Positions 11,101 to 22,212 of a DNA stretch of 39,833 nt are shown piece after piece (within the stretch, counting starts at the first letter, position 1; each line of letters opens with the position of its first letter). The DNA comes from Ophiosphaerella korrae. Its lineage: Eukaryota > Ascomycota > Dothideomycetes > Pleosporales > Phaeosphaeriaceae. Location of the stretch: contig JALNQF010000366.1 in assembly GCA_028456385.1 (NCBI GenBank), positions 1 through 39,833 of the forward strand, given 5' to 3'. Made by a program: the position numbers and the translations under genes. Under the pieces are notes generated by a model. It saw nothing but the letters and a program-made list of their open reading frames with translations, did not search any database and was not told where the DNA came from.

Positions 11101-13345
11101 ATATAAAGTTTCTTATAGCTCTACTATTAATTATTAATTATACTTTCTTTCTTTAATAAGTACCTATCTTTGTAATATATAGGCCTTTTATACTTTTTAG
11201 CCTTTCTTACTTAGGTATTTTTATAAATTATCTATCTTTCTAAGGCTATAGCCTTACTTTAAGTTTATATTCTTTATATTTTAGATATTTATTATACTTG
11301 TATTTATACTATAGTCTTCTTAGGATATATTTTTTAGAGAGTTTTAGTCTAGGCCTTATTACTACGTAACTTTCTTTAGGTATAATTTCTTATCTTTAGA
11401 TATCTTCTACTAGAATTACTCTTATATAGTTATAGCCTCTTCTTCTTATAAGCTATACTTTATTATTTGCTTTAAGGTTTCTATATATTATATAATTCTT
11501 TTCTAGATATAATATCTATAATACTTTATAGTGTACTAGATGTTTTAGATCTATTATCTTGTTATCCCCTTCTTAGTACTTATCTTTTCTAGGTATATCT
11601 ATTATTAAGATATAGTACACTATTAGTACTCTTAGTATATAAGCTTTGTTAATCTATCGCGTCTTTTTTATAAGGTACTACTACTTTCTTTATATAGGTA
11701 TTCTTCTTACTACTACTATATATTACTTTATCTATTCCTAGAATAGTATAAACTTTATTTCTTTAGGATTACGTTCTTTCTAGTCTTTGTATACTTTCTT
11801 TATACTTATAACTAGTAAGTATTTCTAAATAAACTTCTATTCTTTATTTTATTCCTCTATATCTATTATTATATAGCTATTATAACTATATATATCTAGC
11901 TAAGTATACTCTATACCTCTTATACTAATCTATCTTTTACTTTCTTATAGTCTTTTAGAGGAAGCTATAGTAGTCTTTTTATCTAGTACCTATCTTTTAG
12001 CTTAGATTAATAGGGTCTAAGGTTCTTCTCCTTCTAAGTCTTCTATTAGTAGGTCTATTATATACGCTATTTCTTCTAGCTATACTTTTATTCTTTCTTT
12101 TATTACTACTACTTTATTTCTTTATTATAAGAAGTATCTTACTCTCTATATACTAGAAAAGTGTATATAGTAGTTGTCTTTATAATAAAAGGTTTACTAG
12201 AGTATTATATATTGTATTTCTTTACTCCTAGCTACTTTTTCCTAAGGTTTAGCTTATACTTATAGTGTTTCTTTCTTCTTTTTAGTTATTTTTAACTAGG
12301 CTTCCTTATCTTTCTTAAAGTCCTTACTTCTATAGTCTTTTACAAAATGTCCTAGTTTTCTATATTTATAATATACTATATCTCTTTTCTTTTATAATTA
12401 GTAGTTTTTTACGTAGTAGCCTTTCTTACTATAGTTAAAATACGTAAAGTCTTTATTCTTCTTTTTCTTTCTATCTTTGTTTGCGTTAAGGATTATAGGG
12501 TCTCTAGTATCCTAGTTTCTAGTTTAGTTACTATATTTGTTCTTTTTCTATTCTTAAAGGTTATTATTAATTTAGATTACCTACTACTTTAGAGCTTCTA
12601 GTGTCCTAGGTTTTTCTATGTAGATTATTTTGTATCGAATTTTCGTGTTTAATCTTTGTTTAAATTATAATATTAGAGATACTTTATTCTATTCTATATT
12701 TTAGGCTAGTTATTTAAACTATAATATATATTCTAGAATACTCTTACTCTACATAAGCCTCTCGAGCTTTTCTTTAGCTTGTTAGGTAATGTCTATATCT
12801 CTAAATACTATTCTTATTTATTTAGTAAAGTATTTATAACTTCTAAAAATAGCTCTAGTTTTATCTTTCTAGGTTATTAGTAAGTACGTTGTATAGTCTA
12901 TCTAGTAAAGCTTATACTATCTTATTATATCTTCTTTAAGGTGTAGTCTAATATATATTACCTTCTTTTCTTCTATATTAAAGTATAGTACTTATATATC
13001 TATCTAGAGTTATACTAATACTATAAAGGGTCTTATTTTCTCCTTTATTCTATCGAATTTCTTAAGGATAAGAATCTTAGGTAGTTTCTTAGTTGCGCTT
13101 ATTTCTAGTTATTAGGTAATTAGTTCTATCTAGTTCTATCCTTTAATAATAGCTTTAATTTATACTTTATTCTACTTTAAGTAGTCTTATAGTTCCTTAT
13201 TCTACGTTTCTAAGGCTTTAATTACTATTTTTATATCTTCTTTATTATTAATTAGTTTGTTTATACGATCCTTAATTGTTTCCTATATAGTACTATCTAA
13301 CTTATAACTACTCCTAGGTACTTTACTTGTTAAACTTTCTACTAT
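11101..13345 (-). pseudogene. gag-pol of copy A, 5' portion (gag and protease)
   Basis: The continuation of copy A's frame upstream of the B insertion. Reverse-complement translation gives gag from the conserved former start (ATA at 13345-13343), two degenerate CCHC knuckles near 12340-12445 with Tyr for Cys and His, and the beginning of the protease near 11100-11160. It is directly preceded by the conserved post-LTR sequence at 13387-13406. Many TAA/TAG stops. Confidence 0.88.
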
Positions 13346-13386
13346 TATATTAGCTAGACTATATACTACTTACGCTTTGCTTCTTG

Positions 13387-13406
13387 TAATAACTAAATTA
13401 GTAAGG
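13387..13406 (-). other. Probable primer-binding region of copy A
   Basis: In element sense the bases after the 5' LTR read CCTTACTAATTTAGTTATTA, matching B and E. It lacks the usual TGG start. Confidence 0.4.
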
Positions 13407-13865
13407 TATAATAGGTGTTACTAAGGTTAACTTCTTAATACCTAAGAGGTATTAGTAGATTAGGAAGTAATAACAAAAGCCTATGTTGTAATCTATAATA
13501 AGCTGTAAATAATAGAAGATATTTCGCAACTATCTTAGTATTGTTACTTGTAGTTAATAATTGAATTACTAATACTATCTTAATAATAGGTATTACTATT
13601 AACTATATACTTATATTAATCTATTCGTGCGATATTATAGATTACTACTAATCTATTAGTACGTAACTATAGATTACTTTAATCTATTTGTACGTTATTA
13701 CAGATTACTTTAATCTATTTGCACGTAATTACAGATTACTACTACGTGTCCTAGTTGTAAGTAGTTTCCTAATTAAGGTTGTTACCTTACTCGTCCTATA
13801 CTTCGTTAGCACCTAAGTTAGAACTAATTAGTTCTATCTCGATTTCTCTTGTTACGCCTATAATA
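13407..13865 (-). repeat. 5' LTR of copy A
   Basis: 459 bp. In element sense it starts TATTATAGGCGTAACAAG at 13865 and ends CCTATTATA at 13407. Its centre (13617-13739) carries four 31-32-bp units, each an inverted repeat of AATCTAT and ATAGATT around ACGT-containing spacers, as in copy E. This differs from the module in A's own 3' LTR. Confidence 0.9.
13617..13739 (-). repeat. Four hairpin-like 31-32-bp tandem units in A 5' LTR (type ii)
   Basis: Units of the form TAATCTAT-spacer-ATAGATTAC repeat four times, with spacers such as TAGTACGTAACT and TTGCACGTAATT. Each unit is itself an imperfect palindrome. The equivalent arrays are in E at 28586-28708 and 35200-35322. Confidence 0.75.
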
Positions 13866-16800
13866 AGAAAGTAGCTAAGAGTAAGGAATTATAGTACGTA
13901 ATACTCTATTAGACTTTTTATTACAAAGATAACTACTATATATATCTTTTTAGTAAGTAGGGAGTAAGGTATTTCTTATAATAGAGAAATAGAGTAGTAG
14001 TAATAAAAGAAAGAATAAAAGTGTAGCTAGAAGAAATAGCGTACGTAATAGACCTACTAATAGAAAACTTAGAAGGGGAAGAGCCCTAGATACTATTAAT
14101 CTAGGCTAAAGGACTAGTACTAGATAAAGAGACTATAATAGCTTCTTCTAAAGAACTATAAGAAAGTAAGAAGTAAGTTAGTATAAAAGGTATAGAGTAC
14201 GCCTAGCTAGATATATATAGCTATAATAGCTATATAATAATTAATATTAGAGAATAAAATAAATAATAGAAGTTTATTTAGAAATACTTACTAGTTATAA
14301 GTATAGAGGAAGCGTACAAAGACTAGAAAAAACGCAATCCTAAAGAAATAAAGTTTATACTATTTTAAGAATAAATAAAGTAATATATAGTTATAGTAAG
14401 AAGAATACCTATATAAAGAGAGTAGTAGTATCTTATAAGAAAAACGTAATAGATAAATAAAGCCTATACCCTAAGAATACTAGTAGTATACTATATCTTA
14501 ACAAAAAATATACCTAGAGAAGATAAATACTAGGAAGGGGACAACAAGATAATAAACCTAAAATATCTAGCACACTTTAAAGTATTATAGATATTATACC
14601 TAGATAAGAATTATATTATATATAGGAATTCTAAAGTAAATAATAGTATATAGCTTATAAGAAGAGAAGGCTATAACTATATAAGAGTAATTCTAGTAAA
14701 AGATATCTAAGGATAAGAAATAATACTTAAAGAAGGTTACGTAGTAGTAAGACCTAGACTAAAATTACCTAAGAAATACGTCTAAGAAAGACTATAGTAC
14801 AAATATAAGCATAATAAATATTTAAAATATAAAGAATATAAACTTAAAACAAGGCTATAGCCTTAAAAGAAAAGATAATTTATAAAGTAGCCTAAGTAAA
14901 AATAGCTAGAAAGTATAAAAGGTCTATATATTACAAAGATAAGTATATAATAAAGAAAGAAAGTATAATTAATAATTAATAGTAGAGCTATAAAGAACTT
15001 TATATTAAAGAAGTTTGTAGAAAACTAAGGAATAAAGTATATAATAAAGAAATACCCTTAATAACTAAGTATAATTAAAGGAAAACTATTCTAGAAACCT
15101 ATTAGGTTTAAAACAACTCCTTTTATACTAGAATTAGAAAGAATAACAATTTAGAATATAGCTATAGATATAATAACAATTAATAACAAATAAGATATAA
15201 TATTAGGAATACTATAGTTATAGATAACTAACCTATATATTAATTAGAGAATAGAGAAAATTAAATATTATAAAATAGATAGGTTAAAAGCTAATATAAG
15301 TACTTACAAAGGAGTATTCCCTAAAGAATATAAAAAATAAGAAAAATAGCTTATAGAGCCTAAAGACTATCTTCTAGAATATTAGCTATAGGATTTAGTA
15401 ATAGACTTAGAAGAAGACAAGAATATAGAATAGAGCCTAGTTTATAGAAAAACAAAAAAATAATTAAAAATTAAACAAGTGTTTATTAAAAACGTACTAA
15501 AGAAAGAATAGATATAAGAATCTAAGTCCTTAGTAGTATATAAACTTATATTTATAGATAAAAAGGGAATAAGTAATAAAAGACTCTACGTAGATTTTAA
15601 GAAAACTAACGTAATTATAAACAAAAACTAATACCCTTTACTATAAATAGATAAAATATAAGATAATCTATAAAAAGTAAGAATCTTTACAAAACTAGAT
15701 ATCTAAAACGCCTACTACTAGATTAGAATTAAGAAAGGTAATAAATAGAAAATAGTATTTAGAACGCAATATAGACTATATAAATACTTAGTTATACTAT
15801 TTAGTTTAATAAATATACTAGTAGCCTTCTAAGAAAGAATTAATATAGTACTAAGAGAGTACTTAGACGTATTTATATTTATATACCTAGATAATAGCCT
15901 TATATTCTCTAAAATAGAAGAAGAATATATATAATACATATATAGAGTGCTAGAAAAACTAGTAGAAATTAAATTATTTCTTAAGATAAGAAAATATAAA
16001 TTCTATATAAAGGAAATAGACTTCCTTAGATTTATTATTAAACTAGGAAAGATTAAGATTAACCTAGAAAAGATTAAGTTAATTAATAAATAGCTAATAC
16101 TAAAAAACTTAAAGGAAGTATAATAATTTTATAGGTTAGCTAACTTTTATAGAAAGTTAATAGTAAGATAGTCTAAAGATATAGAACTAATAACAAGACT
16201 TATAAAGAAAGATACGCTATTTAAATAGATAAAGGAATACGATAAAGTATTTAATAAGATTAAAAGAAAGTTTATAGAAAACCTAGTTATTAGAATATAT
16301 AACTTAGACCTACTAATAATAGTAAAAATAGACGTATCTAATTTAGTCTATAGAATAGCACTAATATAGGAAGACCTAAAGACTAAAAAGAAATACTTAG
16401 TTAAATACTTCTCTAAGAAAATAAAGATAGTAGAGCTTAACTACTTAATCTATAATAAAGAGATACTAACAATTTATAAAGTATTTAAATAATAGAGAGT
16501 ATACCTATAAAGAGTAAAATATTAAACAAAAGTCTATATAGACTATAAGAATCTTATAGGATTTATACTAAATAAAGAACTATTATAATAATATATAAGA
16601 TAATAGGAATTCTTATTAACCTTTAATATAGAAATTATATATATAAAAAAGAAAGATAATTAATTTATATATACTCTTAGTAGAAGACTAGACATATAAG
16701 AAGAAGTAAGCGCTACTAGTATAGTTCTAGTTAAGAATAAAGAAGGATACCTAGTCCTAAATATACCTAAAATAGCTATAATACTTAAAAGAACAAGTAG

Positions 16801-18187
16801 TAAGCTAGATAAATAGATTTAGAAAATAATATAAGAAGCGCCTAAAGAAATAGAGAAACTAGAAGTTTAAAAAAGACTAGTACAAGCCTATAGAAGAATA
16901 TATATTCTAAGAAAGATCTAAAAAGAATTTATATAACAATTCTACAAATTACTAGTATATAGATACTAGAAGATTAATAAAACCTTAGATAGACTACTAT
17001 AAGACTACTATATTCTAAGAGTAAAATAACTAGTAATAGAAGTACTACAAGACTATATAGAATACTAAAGAAATAAGTATAATTGGTATATACTATATAG
17101 AATATTATAACTAGTAGAAGTACTAAAAAGACTATAAGGAGTTATTATAATAGACTTTATTACAAAGCTACCTAAGTTAAAAAACCTAATATTAGGAGTT
17201 AAGTATAATAGAATTCTAATAATAGTAGATAAACTTATAAAGTATATATACTTTAGACTATATAAAGAAAGAAGTAGGATAGAAGTTACTATATACTAGG
17301 TTCTAAGGACTATAATAAGTAAGTATAGTATTCTAAATAAGATTATTATAAATAGAAAGGTATAATTTATATTAAAATTATAGAGAACAATAATAGTATA
17401 ATTAGGAATTAAATACGTAATATCTACTATATATTATCTATAGATAGATAGATAATTAGAACGTATAAACTAGATAGTAGAGTAGTACTTAAGATACTAC
17501 CTTAATTATAACTAGAACAATTAGGTACAATTACTACCTATAGCACAACTAGTATACAATAGCGTAAAGAATATAGTAACAAGAGTATTATTTTTTTTTA
17601 TAAACTATAGATTTAACCCTAGCGTATATAGAATACTAAGAGATTAAACGTCTTAGTCTCTAAGAAGAGAAAACCTTACTAATAGACTTAGAGAAATATA
17701 TAATTAATTAAGACAAGATATAGAATTCTTATATAATTAGATAGTAAAATACTACAATAAAAAGTATAAAGAGAGACCTTAATTTAAAAAGAGAGAAAAA
17801 GTATAGTTAGTATAAAAGAATATTAAGAGTAAATAACTAAGTTTAAAATTAGACTACGTTAAGATAAGACTATATAAGATTAAGAAAGAAATTATACTAG
17901 TTATATTTAAATTAAAGCTACTAAACAAGATAAAGATATACCTAACTTTCTACGTAGTACTACTTAAGATAGTACTATAAAACGTAGAACTACTAGTATA
18001 TAAAGTAGATACGTATAGAGAATAGGAAGAATAGAAAGTTAAAGAAATCCTAGTATACTAGTTCTACAATAGTAGGAACTATTACTTAGTAAAATAGATA
18101 GGTATAGATAAAAAGGGATAACTATAGGAAGAAATATAGGAACTAGAAGATAACCTTAACTACTCTAAGAAACTAGAGGACTTCTAA
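13866..18187 (+). pseudogene. gag-pol of copy C (from late gag to chromodomain)
   Basis: Translation follows B from just after the zinc knuckles. The protease region is near 14965-15010 (Asn in place of the catalytic Asp). The reverse transcriptase has its YLDN box at 15884-15895. RNase H lies near 16300-16690, the integrase follows, and the chromodomain is near 18025-18184, with the end stop at 18185-18187. Stops are frequent, and His and Cys codons of the integrase zinc site now read Tyr. A T8 run near 17590 may mark an indel. Not functional. Confidence 0.88.
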
Positions 18188-18705
18188 AATTAAAACCCTC
18201 TAGAACGCCTAGTAGCTAGTTAAGAGAACTAATATTATTACTAGAAGATAGAGAAGAAATAGAAATACTTAACGTAATAGGAGCTAGAGTAGCTTCTACT
18301 ATATCTTTAAAGTCTATCTTAGCCTCTAACGCACAAGATTATATAAACAACTTAGTAATATTATAGGCTAATAATTTATAAATATAATTAGTACGCGCCT
18401 AGAGTTTTACTATCTTATAAGTAGTCTTAGAGATTAAATTACGCTAAGCCTACTTAGTATTAGCTAGCTATAACGATAGTTTTACTTAAGCCTAATTAAT
18501 AGCTCTCTTTATATAACTTAGAGGTAGCTAATATAATAGTAATAAGGCACTTATATTTTATAAGAGAAACACCTAAAGGAGTATATTAATACTAAACATT
18601 AGTAGAGATATACTTACTACACGCCTTACTATCCTTTGTAGACATAAGATATATTAATTTAAGCTTAGTATAATAAGTATAAAGAAATATCTTAACTCTA
18701 TTACA
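18165..18705 (-). pseudogene. Antisense reading frame in the 3' region of copy C
   Basis: The minus strand matches the antisense frames of B and A. The first part, from the TGT anchor at 18705, contains NRVKIFLY and KDSKACSKY. The second part, in the +1 frame, contains ALEAKIDFKDIVE and ends at TAG 18167-18165, overlapping the end of gag-pol. Anchor-to-stop distance is 538, again congruent to 1 modulo 3. It is more divergent from B than A is in the middle, yet conserved at the two ends. Function unknown. Confidence 0.5.
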
Positions 18706-18837
18706 AGAAACCTATTTAGTAAGTAATACTTTGTTTTGTTAGGATTGACAAGGTATAGAGAGTAATAAAGAACTAGAAATTAATAAAGAAACTAGACTAA
18801 TAACCTTAGCCCTAAGATAGAGAAATAAGAACTTACC

Positions 18838-18852
18838 TAAAGAGAGGAATAG
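18838..18852 (+). other. Polypurine tract of copy C
   Basis: A purine-rich run, AAAGAGAGGAATAG, directly before the TG of the 3' LTR. Position equivalent to that in B. Confidence 0.65.
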
Positions 18853-19299
18853 TGTTATAGCTATAACAATAGGAAGCTAATTAGAACTAATTAGCCCTAT
18901 CCTAGATAATAATAGTATATACGACCCCTAGGGAAATAAACTTAATTAAGAAGTTAATTATAATAGAGACACGTAATAACTTTATAGCTTTATAAGGCGT
19001 AGCATTTACAAAGCTATAAAACTAGTAGTTAATAAACTTTATAACTTTATAAGGCTTAGTAGCTATAAAGCTATAAAGCTACCTAAGAAGTATAGGTATA
19101 TAGTTAGTAGTAATGTACATTATTAAGATAGTATTAGTAATTTAATTATTAACTACAAGCGATAATACTAAGATAGTTGTAAAACATCTTCTATTATTAA
19201 AAGCCTATTATAGATTACTATATAAGCTTTTGTTATTACCTCCTAATCTACTAATAACTCTAAGGTTACTAGGAAGTTAACTCTAGGTAACCTATAATA
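18853..19299 (+). repeat. 3' LTR of copy C (type iii module)
   Basis: 447 bp, starting TGTTATAGCTATAACAATAG and ending AACCTATAATA. Outer family-1 sequences are conserved, but the centre carries a third module with two copies of a unit containing ACTTTATAGCTTTATAAGGC (near 18977 and 19033). The solo LTR at 24917 has one copy of this unit. Confidence 0.88.
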
Positions 19300-19309
19300 G
19301 TTTTACTAT

Positions 19310-22140
19310 TATAATCTCGTTATTAGCTTTAATTACTTTAACTAAGATACTATACTAATTCTTTAAGAAGAGGATTAAGTTTAATAGCACCTTAATAATT
19401 AATTTAGCTAACTAGTTATTAGTAAAGTAGAAGTCCTACTATAGTTTTAAGTATCTAGCTATTCTCTTTAGTAACGCTTTATACTTTATATAAGTAGAAG
19501 TTAATAGAAAGACTTTTTTTTAGTTTTTTATAACTAATTCTTAGTATATAGCTAATTTACTACTTTATCTTACCTTTACTATATATATTATACTAGACTA
19601 TAGATACTCTTTTTATACGTACTCTTTAAGCTTACTAAATAAGCTATTTAATTATAGCTAGTCTTAGATAGCTAAGTCTCTTATACTATAGTAGTACTAT
19701 AGCTCTAATAGTCTAAGGTTTATAGGTATAGAGCGCTACTTAGTATATAAGATTATATAGTAAATAATACTTAAGTATCTATTAACTATAGATCTTAGTA
19801 AGGTCTCTAAATATTTATCTATTAGGCTTTTTTAGAGTTATTAGCTTAGATTAAGTATTTTACTATATTCCTCTCTACTAGAGTAGTTAGAAAGATACTA
19901 GGTTATAAAGAATATCTAGGTATATAGCTATATTATATAGAACTAGTTTGTTTTCTATTAACTAGTTTTTTAGTATAAAGGTAAGAGATCTATATCTTTT
20001 TACTTATATCTTTAACTTACCTACCTATATATAATTATTTAGCCTTAGTAGACAATAGTTATATATATAAGTTAAGTTGTTTATAATATAGTAAGTTAAA
20101 CTAAAGTCTAGGATAATAGAATTCTAGAGAGAGTAAGTATTATAAGTATTTATTATAGTTTTAGTAACGAAAGTACTTTTAATACTTAATATTTACTAGC
20201 CTTCTAGTTAATCTTTTTTATAGATTTTAGTAATCTAAGGTAACTTAGTGTATAGTTCTATATAAGGCTTTATCTAATACTTTAACTATATTCTTATTAG
20301 TCCTTATAAGGTTGTATTATACTTATATTTATAGTTAATAAACTATTTTAGAGTCTTACTTAGATGCTATAAGTCTAAGGCTTTATTAAGATTAATATAG
20401 TAGTAATTACTAATCTTATAAAGTTTTTTATAAGCTAAGTATAGTTTACTTATAGCTCTTTAACTTATTATTTAATTAATATTAGTATTACTACTACGTA
20501 TATATTAATTATAAGGTCTACCCTATTTATTAAGTAGTATACTATCTATAAGAAAGGTGTCTCTAGTCTTACTCTAAGTAGTATTACTACTAGTAGTATA
20601 AAGTAAAGTATTATTTACTATAAAAGTAGCTTTATACTTCTTTATATTTAGGAGATAGTATACTATTATATACTTATAGTAGCGTTTTATTATCTTCTTC
20701 TAGTTTATACTAAGTAAAAGCCTTCTATTATCTTAAAAGGTTATAGACTAAATTAGTACTACGTGTTTAATAGCTACTAAAAAGTCTTAAGTAATTATAT
20801 TAATTTATAATAACTTTACTACTTAATATATTTTAGCTTTAGTAGTAGTATAGTTATACTTAGCTATTTATATATTATAATTTATAGGGCTTCTTATAAG
20901 CTTAAGTAATTTAAAGTATCTATTACGTATATACTCTTACTTAATATACTTATATACGCTAATAGTTTACTTTAGGTTTAATAGCTACTAATATAGAGAT
21001 TAGTTTAGTAGGTAGTATATACGTAGTAGATATAGTAAGACTAAGGATTAAATAAACGTTATAATATACTAGAGACTTAACTACTCTTTTTAATACTTAT
21101 ATTAGTTACTATAGTATTACTTAGCTAATATTTTATAGTATTTAAGGTCTTCTTTAAAAGCTTTATAAGTAGTAGCTAAGAGTTTAGACTACTATATAAG
21201 AGTCTTAATACTTAATACTAGAGTGTAGTTAGCTATTACTATAGCTCTAATTAGTTCTAGTTTCTAAATTAGCTAGGTAGAGGATTCTAGGTTAATCTTA
21301 TCCTAAATATTATATACTACGTATCTAGATTATAGTTAAATTATCTATATAGTATAATCCTTATTAGTCTTTAATATTATAGTTAGATTACGTTAAGTTA
21401 TACTAGCTATCTTGTTTTAGCTTTAAGTTATAAGAGAATAAGAGATTATTACTTTTTAGAGTACGCTTTAGTTAAAGCTAAGTATAGTACTTAGCTTAAT
21501 TAAGAGTTATTAGAGAGCTACTAGAGAGTAAGAGATTTACACTTTTTAAAGATACTTGTAGTACTACTAGAAAGTATAAGATTAGTACTTTTTACTAATA
21601 CTCTTTATAGTACTTAGCTTAATACTTTAGTTAATACTTAAGTTAATACTAGTAGGTACTAGTTTACTTAACTTAGTTAACGTAGTAAGACTCTTAATTA
21701 TTAGGTATAAAGGAAGTTATAGTAGTTTTATAAAAAGGCTTTTTTGTAATAGCTATATAAGAGCTTTACTAGAAAGAGATACTAAAGCTTTTAGAAAATC
21801 TCTTTTTTAGTTAGTTACTTATAACTTAAAAGTAATAAGTATAAACTAAGTAAGTAAAGAGTTAATTAATTCTATCTCTAGCCTTATACTCTATCTATAT
21901 ATCTATAATATAGTAGTCTCGGCTAGGTCTTTTAAGATAGTAGTAAGCTAGATCCTTAATACTCTTTCTATTAAGGTACTAGTTTCTTTATTATATTAGT
22001 TATACTAACGTAGTCTCTCTCCTAATATATAAGATCTTTTATTTAATTCCTTTATTTATAAAAGTTAAGGCTATAGTCGTTTTAGCTATAGTAAAGTTAG
22101 TAGTATAGTAATTAGCGTATATACTATCGCGTATCTAATT
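19310..22140 (-). pseudogene. Long degenerate minus-strand reading frame, unidentified
   Basis: Between the end of copy C and about 22140, one minus-strand frame reads for roughly 940 codons with no frame change. Its stops are all TAA or TAG, about one per 10-15 codons, the same pattern as the RIP-damaged gag-pol frames. The text is protein-like: Lys, Gln and Ser rich, with strings such as LATTYKAFKEDLKYYKILAK (about 21160) and KRDFLKAL (about 21790). Near 21420-21620 there are internal repeats containing ISYSL. I find no reverse transcriptase, integrase, transposase or zinc-knuckle motif. I considered a pogo-type transposase tail for the 21600-21850 part but could not support it. It may be a host gene or an unknown element hit by RIP. 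No start can be assigned. Confidence 0.4.
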
Positions 22141-22185
22141 ACGTATCTAATTATATATTATATCTAATCGTGTAGCTTATCTAAT
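22132..22185. repeat. Four copies of TATCTAAT
   Basis: The octamer occurs at 22132, 22144, 22161 and 22178, at spacings of 12, 17 and 17 bases. It lies between the minus-strand frame ending near 22140 and the plus-strand frame starting near 22213, where a shared upstream region would be. Its role is unknown, and RIP bias makes such AT words common. Confidence 0.4.
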
Positions 22186-22212
22186 ACCTATAGATCTAGT
22201 TCTAGTTGTTAC

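Larger units (their letters stand above)
1..13865 (-). mobile_element. Copy A: family-1 Ty3/gypsy chromovirus, RIP-degraded, split by copy B
   Basis: A minus-strand LTR retrotransposon. Its 3' LTR lies at 1-192 (cut by the window edge) and its 5' LTR at 13407-13865. The interior is interrupted by copy B between 4026 and 11101; the flanking CTTTA duplication (4022-4026 and 11096-11100) shows the two halves join in the protease region. Interior order matches copies B, C and E. It is heavily mutated, with few CpA or TpG left on either strand. The two LTRs carry different central repeat modules (see findings). The right outer flank (13866 onward) is the middle of gag of copy C, so A probably inserted into C. 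The matching duplication on the left is outside the window. Confidence 0.9.
13866..19299 (+). mobile_element. Copy C: family-1 chromovirus, 5' end missing from window
   Basis: A plus-strand element beginning abruptly in mid-gag beside the 5' LTR of copy A (its first bases correspond to B at about 5652) and ending with a 3' LTR at 18853-19299. The break coincides exactly with the outer edge of A, so A most likely inserted into C, leaving C's 5' LTR and early gag left of the window. It is strongly RIP-mutated on both strands and is therefore older than A. Confidence 0.9.

Noticed and set aside
13617..13739. CRISPR-like array of short repeats
   Set aside because: Only four units inside an LTR, each unit palindromic throughout with similar spacers, in a eukaryotic repeat context.
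17580..17600. T8 run in copy C as a terminator
   Set aside because: It lies inside the integrase-coding frame and has no associated hairpin; more likely a homopolymer change.
21600..21900. Possible pogo-type transposase C-terminal end on the minus strand
   Set aside because: Only a weak resemblance around KRDFLKAL. No DDE domain lies upstream, and the following residues do not fit.
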